Part shown: positions 1 through 5,218 of the stretch, in pieces
Layout: each line of letters opens with the position of its first letter
Numbering within the stretch: position 1 is the first letter of the stretch
Source of the DNA: JAXHUH01 sp034211175
GTDB taxonomy: Bacteria > Actinomycetota > Acidimicrobiia > Acidimicrobiales > CAIXPF01
Length of the DNA: 10,081 nt
Direction of reading: 5' to 3'
Assembly: GCA_034211175.1 (NCBI GenBank)
Contig: JAXHUH010000029.1
Span: 1 to 10,081 of the forward strand
Position numbers and translations under genes: made by a program
The notes under the pieces: model-generated
What the model was told of the DNA's origin: nothing
Seen by the model: the letters and a program-made list of their open reading frames with translations, nothing else
Database searches by the model: none

Positions 1-41
1 CGTTGAGCCGATCGCGGCCCGATCGATCGATCGGCTCAACG
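1..41. repeat. Perfect 14-bp inverted repeat (hairpin)
   Basis: Positions 1-14 (CGTTGAGCCGATCG) are the exact reverse complement of 28-41, with a 13-nt centre that includes GATCGATCGATC. As RNA this is a long, stable hairpin, but no T-run follows. The 13-mer GAGCCGATCGCGG at 5-17 recurs at 42-54, so part of the element is duplicated. It could terminate a gene lying left of the window or be an operator for the promoter at 88-115. The left arm touches the window edge, so the stem may be longer than visible. The structure is seen directly; the role is inferred. Confidence 0.6.
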
Positions 42-87
42 GAGCCGATCGCGGCGGTCCCGTCGCCCTGACCGACGGTTTCGGTTC

Positions 88-115
88 TTGACGTGGGCGC
101 CGCTGCGAGTAGCGT
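88..115 (+). promoter_or_regulatory. Sigma70-type promoter of the alcohol dehydrogenase operon
   Basis: TTGACG (88-93) and TAGCGT (110-115) are separated by 16 nt, a good match to an actinobacterial housekeeping promoter (TTGAC-N16-18-TANNNT). The predicted transcript start is near 121-123, giving a leader of about 37 nt. That leader carries a G-rich run (146-152, GGGGGGA) and AGGG directly before the ATG at 159, which may serve as ribosome binding site. No riboswitch-like structure is apparent in the short leader. Confidence 0.6.
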
Positions 116-158
116 GCGGTGAGACATCTGTCACCTTCGACGTCTGGGGGGACCAGGG

Positions 159-1310
159 ATGAAGAGTCGTGCAGCCGTGCTCCACGGCATCGGCCAGAAG
201 TGGAGCGTGGAGGAGATCGAGATCGACCCGCCGAAGGCGGGTGAGGTGCTGGTGAAGACGGCGTACGCCGGTCTGTGCCACTCCGACGAGCACATGGTCA
301 CCGGTGACCTCGTCCCGCCGGGCGAGGCGCTCGAGCTGATGGGCATCGACTCGATGTTCCCGATCATCGGGGGCCACGAGGGTGCCGGCACCGTCGTCCA
401 GGTCGGTGAGGGTGTCACGAGCGTGGCCGTGGGGGACCACGTCTCGTGCTCGTTCATCCCGTCGTGCGGGCGTTGCCACTACTGCGCCAACGGCCAGACC
501 AACCTGTGCGACCTCGGTGCCTTCCTCATGGGCGGGGGGATGATCACCGACGGCACGTTCCGTCACCACTCCAACGACGGCACCGACATCACGACGATGT
601 GCAAGCTCGGCACGTTCAGCGAGTACATGTGCCTGGCCGAGTCCTCGGTCGTGAAGGTCGACGACGACTACCCGATGTCGGCCGTCGCGCTCGTCAGCTG
701 CGGCGTCGCCACCGGCTACGGCTCCTCGGTCAACCGGGCCGAGGTGAAGGCGGGGGACACGGTGGTGGTGGTCGGCATCGGCGGCATCGGCGCCAACGCC
801 GTCCAGGGCGCCAAGCTCGCCGGCGCCAGCAACGTGATCGCCGTCGACCCGCTCGAGCTCAAGCGCGAGAAGGCCCAGGAGTTCGGGGCGACCCACACGG
901 CGGCGTCGATGGACGACGCCATGCCGCTGGTGGCGGAGCTGTCGCACGGCCGGATGGCCGACGCGGTCATCCTCACCGTCGGTGTCCTCACCGGCGACCT
1001 GATCGCCCCGGCGGCATCGCTCGCCGGCAAGGGCGGCACGGTCGTCTGCACGGCCATCGCACCGATGGCCCAGGAGGACGCCAAGCTCAACCTGTTCGAG
1101 CTGGCGATGTACAACAAGCAGGTCCGGGGCACGATCTTCGGTTCCGGCAGCCCCCGCTCGGCCATCCCCGAGCTGCTGCGCCAGTACCGCGAGGGCCGCC
1201 TCAAGCTCGACGAGCTGGTCACCCGCGAGTACTCGCTCGACGAGGTCAACGAAGGGTACGAGGACATGCGACTCGGCAAGAACATCCGCGGCGTCATCCG
1301 GTTCGACTGA
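159..1310 (+). CDS. NDMA-dependent (mycofactocin-linked) Zn alcohol dehydrogenase
   Basis: A 383-aa zinc-containing medium-chain alcohol dehydrogenase that oxidises alcohols to aldehydes. Visible features are the catalytic zinc ligands in GLCHSDEH (Cys40), GGHE (His73) and SCGVATG (Cys181), and structural zinc cysteines 103, 106, 109 and 117. The Rossmann motif GIGGIG is at 206-211, with Asp230 ending the next strand, consistent with NAD. The stretch at 118-150 (LMGGGMITDG...) and the overall sequence match the family called NDMA-dependent alcohol dehydrogenase, whose tightly bound nicotinamide cofactor is thought to be re-oxidised by mycofactocin instead of free NAD. That link comes from family knowledge. 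It is supported here by mftF three genes downstream. The ATG lies behind a good promoter and is the first gene of the operon; the ATPase starts 2 nt after its stop. The natural alcohol cannot be read from sequence. Confidence 0.93.
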   Translation: MKSRAAVLHGIGQKWSVEEIEIDPPKAGEVLVKTAYAGLCHSDEHMVTGDLVPPGEALELMGIDSMFPIIGGHEGAGTVVQVGEGVTSVAVGDHVSCSFIPSCGRCHYCANGQTNLCDLGAFLMGGGMITDGTFRHHSNDGTDITTMCKLGTFSEYMCLAESSVVKVDDDYPMSAVALVSCGVATGYGSSVNRAEVKAGDTVVVVGIGGIGANAVQGAKLAGASNVIAVDPLELKREKAQEFGATHTAASMDDAMPLVAELSHGRMADAVILTVGVLTGDLIAPAASLAGKGGTVVCTAIAPMAQEDAKLNLFELAMYNKQVRGTIFGSGSPRSAIPELLRQYREGRLKLDELVTREYSLDEVNEGYEDMRLGKNIRGVIRFD

Positions 1311-1312
1311 AC

Positions 1313-2260
1313 GTGAAGCCTCAGCGGGCGGCCGTCGACGCGCTGGCAACGCGCGTCGTCGGCCGCCGTCGCGAGCTCGAGGTCGTGGCGGCCGCCCTGG
1401 CGGCGGAGCGCCACGTCCTGCTCGAAGGACCCCCGGGCACCGGCAAGTCCACGGTGTTGCGGGCCATCGCCGATGCCCATGAGATCGGCTTCGTCTTCGT
1501 CGAGGGCAACGCCGAGCTGACGCCGGCCCGCCTCGCCGGCCACTTCGACCCGGCCCAGGTCATGGCCGAGGGCTACACCCCCGACATCTTCGTCGACGGC
1601 CCCCTCGTCGAGGCGCTGCGCAACGGCGCACTGCTCTACGTCGAGGAGATCAACCGCATCCCCGAGGAGACGCTCAACCTCCTCATCACGGTCATGAGCG
1701 AGCGGGAGCTGCACGTCCCCCGGCTCGGCCGTGTCCCCGCGGCCCCCGGCTTCCGCCTGGTCGCGGCCATGAACCCGTTCGACGCGGTCGGCACCGCCCG
1801 CATCTCCGGCGCCATCTACGACCGGGTGTGCCGCATCGCCATGGGGTACCAGACCGATGCCGAGGAGCACGAGATCGTCCTGCGGGAGACGACCTCGCCC
1901 CACGACCGGCTCTGCCGCCGGGCGGTGGCGACGGTGCGGTCCACGCGGACGCACAGCGACATCCGCATCGGCTCGTCGGTCCGCGGCGCCATCGACCTGA
2001 TCCGCATCGCCGAGGGCCTCGCCGAGCTGCGCGACGTCGACCCGGCCGGGACCGGCCCCGACGCGGAGGAGGTCGGCCTCGACGCCGCACTCGCCGCGCT
2101 GAGTGGGCGCATCCGGGTCCAGGAGGGCTCCAACCGGACGCCCGAGGAGCTCGTCACCGAGCTGTGGGGCGCGACGGCCGGCATCGACGACGAGCGACCG
2201 ACCAGACCGGACCCTCCGCAGGGAAAAGCCCCGACCCCCTCGGCGGCGACGACGACCTGA
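1313..2260 (+). CDS. MoxR-like AAA+ ATPase
   Basis: A 315-aa single-domain AAA+ ATPase. Walker A is GPPGTGKST (39-47) and sensor 1 is in LVAAMNPFD (Asn154). The Walker B region reads LLYVEEINR (107-115), with Glu where most MoxR proteins have Asp (usual form DEINR). Arg163 or Arg171 could be the arginine finger. Length and layout match the MoxR/NorQ/CbbQ group, which works with a VWA partner to remodel or load metal or cofactor into enzymes. The VWA partner is the next gene. The GTG start at 1313 lies 2 nt after the dehydrogenase stop, without a clear Shine-Dalgarno sequence, so translation is probably coupled. The reading frame stays open far upstream, but that part only shadows the dehydrogenase. 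A client among mycofactocin-dependent enzymes is inferred from position alone. The C-terminal tail after about residue 290 is Pro/Thr-rich and probably disordered. Confidence 0.88.
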   Translation: MKPQRAAVDALATRVVGRRRELEVVAAALAAERHVLLEGPPGTGKSTVLRAIADAHEIGFVFVEGNAELTPARLAGHFDPAQVMAEGYTPDIFVDGPLVEALRNGALLYVEEINRIPEETLNLLITVMSERELHVPRLGRVPAAPGFRLVAAMNPFDAVGTARISGAIYDRVCRIAMGYQTDAEEHEIVLRETTSPHDRLCRRAVATVRSTRTHSDIRIGSSVRGAIDLIRIAEGLAELRDVDPAGTGPDAEEVGLDAALAALSGRIRVQEGSNRTPEELVTELWGATAGIDDERPTRPDPPQGKAPTPSAATTT

Positions 2261-3192
2261 ACAAGGTCAGCGAGGGGGACGAGGCCCAGCAGGAGCTGAC
2301 CGAGCAGGCGCGTCGGACCAGCTCGCGCCGTCAGCTCGGCGCCGCCCACGACCGGTTCGAAGAGGTCTCGCCCGAGGTCGGCGTCATCGACGAGGACGCG
2401 TTCGACGCGCTGATGTCCGACGACCCCGACGAGGCGCTCGCCCTCCTCGCCGACGCCACCGGCGCCACCGACCCGAAGCTGCGCGAGCTGGCCCGCCGCC
2501 TCGCCGGCCGCCTGGTCATCGACCTCGCCCGGTCGGGCATCGCCCAGTCCCGTGGGGTCGGGCGGCTCGTCGACGTCCCCGCCGACCGCTCGCCGGCCGA
2601 CCTCGACCTCGACGCCAGCCTCGAGGCGCTGCAGATGGCCCGCGCCGCCGGTCGTCCAGCCGGGCTCGACGAGCTGCGGTCGCGAGCCTGGGCCCGGCCC
2701 GACACCGCCATCTGCCTCGTCGTCGACCGCAGCGGCTCGATGGGAGGCGACCGCCTCGCCACCGCGGCGATCGCCGCGGCCGCGACCGTGTGGCGGGTGC
2801 CGGAGGACCACAGCCTCGTGGCGTTCAGCGAGCGGGCGATGGTGCTGGCCTCCCAGGGCCGTCACCACGCCGCCGACGCGCTCGTCGCCGACGTGCTGCG
2901 CCTGCGGGGCCACGGACCGACCGACCTCGCCCTGGCGCTGCGCACGGCGCGGGCCCAGCTCGAGCGGTCGCGGGCACGGCGTAAGCTCACGATCCTGTTG
3001 TCGGACTGCCGCCACACGACCGGGGACGAACCGCTCGCCGCCGCCGGCGCGCTCGACGAGCTCGCCATCGTCGCCCCGGCGGACGACACCGCGGACGCCG
3101 AGCACCTCGCCCGTGCCGTCGGCGCCCGCTGGGTGCCGGTCGAGGGCCCGTCCGCCATCCCCGCGGCGTTCTCCCTGCTGTTCGGGCAGTGA
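2164..3192 (+). CDS. VWA-domain protein, partner of the MoxR-like ATPase
   Basis: A VWA protein whose C-terminal half has a complete MIDAS metal site: DRSGS beginning at Asp188, Thr253 in GHGPTDL, and Asp281 in LLSDCRH. The N-terminal half is charged and helical, as in CoxE/NorD/CbbO-type partners of MoxR ATPases and in magnesium-chelatase D subunits. It probably binds the ATPase and the client enzyme in the cytoplasm; no signal peptide or membrane segment is seen. The start is uncertain. The only normal start codon upstream of conserved-looking sequence is GTG 2164 (342 aa), which would overlap the ATPase gene by 97 nt. CTG 2257 overlaps the ATPase stop as CTGA and would give 311 aa, a more typical coupled layout. 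The next ATG (2413) would remove part of the helical domain. Function is firm; the 5' end is not. Confidence 0.85.
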   Translation: MGRDGRHRRRATDQTGPSAGKSPDPLGGDDDLNKVSEGDEAQQELTEQARRTSSRRQLGAAHDRFEEVSPEVGVIDEDAFDALMSDDPDEALALLADATGATDPKLRELARRLAGRLVIDLARSGIAQSRGVGRLVDVPADRSPADLDLDASLEALQMARAAGRPAGLDELRSRAWARPDTAICLVVDRSGSMGGDRLATAAIAAAATVWRVPEDHSLVAFSERAMVLASQGRHHAADALVADVLRLRGHGPTDLALALRTARAQLERSRARRKLTILLSDCRHTTGDEPLAAAGALDELAIVAPADDTADAEHLARAVGARWVPVEGPSAIPAAFSLLFGQ

Positions 3193-3205
3193 CCCCGCGG
3201 CGGCG

Positions 3206-4648
3206 TTGACGCGCCGGCCGCCGCTGCCGGCCACCTTCGGGCTCCGCCTCGACGCCGCCGTTCGGCGGACCGACGGCGGCCGGGCCCTCGTCGGCGGCTC
3301 GCCGCTGCGCATCCTGCGGTTGCGGCCCGCCGGTGTCGACGCCCTCACCCGCTGGGAGCGCGGCGAGCCGGTCGGCACGGGGAGCGGGGCCCGCCTCGCC
3401 CGCCGCCTCGTCGACGCCGACATCGCCCACCCGGTACCGGTCGCCGCGTCGGCGCCGCCCGCCGACGTCACCGTCGTGATCCCCGTGCGCGACGACCCCG
3501 GCGGCGTCGCCACGACGGTGGCGGCCGTGCGGCGAGACGCGCCCGGCCTGGCGGTCGTGGTCGTCGACGACGGGTCCGACCCTCCCGTGGGCCAGCGCCT
3601 GCCGCGGGACGTGACCGTCATCCGACGAGCCGGATCCGGTGGCCCCGGGCCGGCCCGCAACGACGGCCTGGCGACCGTGTCGACCGACCTGGTGCTGTTC
3701 GTCGACGCCGGCGTCGAACCGTCGGCCGGGTGGTTCGACAGCCTGGTCGCCCACCTCGCCGACGAGGCGGTCGTCGCCGTCGCGCCGCGCATCCGCTCGG
3801 TGCCGGGCCCGTCGGTGCGGGAGCGCTACGAGACGGCCAACTCACCGCTCGACCTCGGTCCGGCGCCGGCCCGGGTGCAGCCGAGGGCACGCGTCTCCTA
3901 CGTGCCGACCGCGTGCCTCCTCGCCCGGACCGCTGCGGTGCGGGCCGCGGGCGCGTTCGACTCCGGCCTCCGCTACGGCGAGGACGTCGACCTGGTGTGG
4001 CGCCTCGTCGCCGCCGGCGGCACCGTTCGCTACGAACCGGGCGCCGAGGCCACCCACCCACCCCGCGGCTCGTGGCCCGCGTGGGCCCGACAGCGGGTGG
4101 GCTACGGCAGCGCGGCCGCACCGCTCGCGACCCGCCACCCGGGCGCCGTGCCACCGGCGGCGGTGTCCGCGTGGAGCGCGGCGGCGTGGTTGCTGGTGGC
4201 GACCGGCCGGCCGATGCGGGGCGTCGGGGTTGCGGCGGCGTCGACCGCGATGTTGCCGAGACGGCTGTCGGGCATGGACGACCCGGAGCGCGAGGCCGTG
4301 CGGTTGGCCGGCTGGGGACACGTCCTCGCCGGGCGGGTGCTCGCCGCGGGCATCACGCGGGCGTGGTGGCCGGTGGTTGCGGCGCTGGCCGTGCGCAGCC
4401 GGCGTGCCCGCCTCGTCCTCGCGGCCGCGGCCGTGGTCCCGCCGCTGCTCGAGTGGCGGTCGCAGCGCCCGCCGCTCGACCCGGTGCGCTATGCCGCGCT
4501 GCGCGTCGCCGACGACGTCTCGTACTCGGTCGGGTTGTGGCGGGGGAGCTTGGCGCAGCGCAGCATCGCCGCGCTGTTGCCCGACCTCTCGAACTGGCCG
4601 GGTCGCCGCCGCGCCGTCGAGCGCATCGGCCCCCGCCGCCGCCCCTAG
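3206..4648 (+). CDS. mftF: Mycofactocin biosynthesis glycosyltransferase MftF
   Basis: A 480-aa protein recognised as MftF by its layout. It has an N-terminal region (RLDAAVRRTDGGRALVGGSP), then a GT2-type GT-A domain with VTVVIPVRDD (88-97) and VVVVDDGSD (117-125). The characteristic SPLDLGP follows, then YGEDVDLVWRL (257-267), and a hydrophobic C-terminal half ending in a VADDVSYSVGLWRGSL-like motif. MftF attaches beta-1,4-linked glucoses to premycofactocin, the peptide-derived redox cofactor used by NDMA-type dehydrogenases such as the first gene here. The usual acidic DxD-like motif reads VDAG (166-169), so its second acid is absent. TTG 3206 was chosen because it lies 13 nt after the VWA stop and gives the usual family N-terminus and length; upstream codons in this frame only shadow the VWA gene. 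Several hydrophobic stretches after residue 310 suggest membrane association. Confidence 0.9.
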   Translation: MTRRPPLPATFGLRLDAAVRRTDGGRALVGGSPLRILRLRPAGVDALTRWERGEPVGTGSGARLARRLVDADIAHPVPVAASAPPADVTVVIPVRDDPGGVATTVAAVRRDAPGLAVVVVDDGSDPPVGQRLPRDVTVIRRAGSGGPGPARNDGLATVSTDLVLFVDAGVEPSAGWFDSLVAHLADEAVVAVAPRIRSVPGPSVRERYETANSPLDLGPAPARVQPRARVSYVPTACLLARTAAVRAAGAFDSGLRYGEDVDLVWRLVAAGGTVRYEPGAEATHPPRGSWPAWARQRVGYGSAAAPLATRHPGAVPPAAVSAWSAAAWLLVATGRPMRGVGVAAASTAMLPRRLSGMDDPEREAVRLAGWGHVLAGRVLAAGITRAWWPVVAALAVRSRRARLVLAAAAVVPPLLEWRSQRPPLDPVRYAALRVADDVSYSVGLWRGSLAQRSIAALLPDLSNWPGRRRAVERIGPRRRP

Positions 4649-4667
4649 CCGCAACCCCCCGAGTCCC

Positions 4668-4775
4668 GTTCTGGCCCGCGCCGGGTGCCACGGGTGGCAC
4701 TTGGTGGGGTCCAGTTCGGGTGGTTCTGGTTCTGGCCCGCGCCGGGTGCCACGGGTGGTACTTGGTGGGGTCCAG
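4668..4775. repeat. Two 47-nt hairpin-forming direct repeats
   Basis: Copies at 4668-4714 and 4729-4775 are identical except for one base (GGCAC versus GGTAC). Each folds on itself around the loop CGGG: GTGCCA pairs with TGGCAC in copy 1 and with TGGTAC in copy 2, where the single change only turns a G-C pair into G-U. In copy 2 the stem extends, with wobble pairs and two mismatches, to GTTCTGG (4729-4735) pairing with CCAGAAC (4772-4778). This looks like a dispersed extragenic palindrome or a tandem terminator behind mftF. No coding potential is apparent. Confidence 0.75.
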
Positions 4776-4825
4776 AACGAGGTGGGGGCGGAGCGCGGCG
4801 GGGTGTTCGAGGCTGGGTCTGCGAC

Positions 4826-4852
4826 GGATCTGCCCGGGAGCGGGCAGGATCC
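4826..4852 (+). terminator. Hairpin terminator of the mftF operon
   Basis: GGATC plus TGCCCG (4826-4836) pairs with CGGGCA and GATCC (4841-4852, one bulged G at 4847) around a GGAG loop. The result is an 11-bp stem followed by TTGTCGTT, a weak T-rich tail. It sits between the last gene of the upstream operon and the promoter of the next transcription unit, where a terminator is expected. Confidence 0.55.
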
Positions 4853-4881
4853 TTGTCGTTCGGAAGCCTTCACCCCAGAAT
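4853..4881 (+). promoter_or_regulatory. Promoter of a probably leaderless mRNA
   Basis: TTGTCG (4853-4858) and CAGAAT (4876-4881) are 17 nt apart. Only 6 nt separate the -10 box from the GTG at 4888, so the transcript would start at or very near that codon. There is no Shine-Dalgarno sequence before the GTG. Leaderless messages are common in actinobacteria, which supports reading this as a real promoter and fixes the start of the 94-aa gene. Confidence 0.55.
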
Positions 4882-4887
4882 CGGGGC

Positions 4888-5172
4888 GTGGGCAGCGGTA
4901 GCGGCGGGTCGGTCCCCGACGATCTCCTCGCACACCTCGTGCGATCGACGGCGCTGGAGCCGGCGATCGCGGCGCGGGTGATCGACGAGGTCGTGAGCTA
5001 CTTCTCGGAGTCGGCCACCGCGTTCGTGCGCCGCCGCCACCGGGAGCTGCAGGCCGACGGACTCGCCAACGCCGAGATCTACGGCCGCATCGCCGCCGAG
5101 CGGGCGGCGCGGCCGGTTGCCGCACCCGACCTCACCGAACGCCAGATCCGCCGCCTCGTCTACGGCGGCTGA
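4888..5172 (+). CDS. Small helical protein of unknown function upstream of glmS
   Basis: A 94-aa protein that I cannot assign to a named family. After a Gly/Ser-rich start it is predicted almost entirely helical: DDLLAHLVRSTALEPAI, then ARVIDEVVSYFSESATAFV, then a basic stretch RRRHRELQADGLANAEIYGR, and a C-terminal LTERQIRRLVYGG. The last two segments resemble a small helix-turn-helix fold, so DNA or RNA binding is possible but unproven. There is no cysteine, signal peptide or membrane segment. The GTG start is supported by the promoter 6 nt upstream. The stop lies 46 nt before the proposed glmS start with no terminator between, so the two genes are probably cotranscribed. Coding bias (strong GC at third positions) and the clean helical periodicity argue that it is real. 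Confidence 0.75.
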   Translation: MGSGSGGSVPDDLLAHLVRSTALEPAIAARVIDEVVSYFSESATAFVRRRHRELQADGLANAEIYGRIAAERAARPVAAPDLTERQIRRLVYGG

Positions 5173-5203
5173 CCCCGTCGTCACCCCACATCGACCCGAT
5201 CAC

Positions 5204-5209
5204 GGAAGG
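5204..5209 (+). promoter_or_regulatory. glmS ribosome binding site
   Basis: GGAAGG lies 9 nt before the ATA codon at 5219. It is one of the few Shine-Dalgarno-like sites in this stretch. Its spacing fits initiation at 5219 rather than at the in-frame TTG far upstream at 5117, so it helps decide the glmS start. It could equally serve the out-of-frame ATG at 5221. Confidence 0.55.
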
Positions 5210-5218
5210 CCCCTCACC

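Noticed and set aside
36..1349. 437-aa minus-strand frame opposite the dehydrogenase
   Set aside because: Antisense shadow rich in Arg/Asp/His/Val with no recognisable domain; the plus strand carries an unmistakable enzyme.
4668..4775. CRISPR array
   Set aside because: Only two copies with a 14-nt gap and strong self-pairing; no spacer-like spacing and no cas gene.
4685..4981. 98-aa plus-strand frame across the hairpin repeats
   Set aside because: It consists largely of translated repeat DNA and runs out of frame into the 94-aa gene.
5117..5218. N-terminal extension of GlmS from TTG 5117
   Set aside because: It would bury the catalytic cysteine, overlaps the 94-aa gene, lacks a proper ribosome site and looks like shadow coding.
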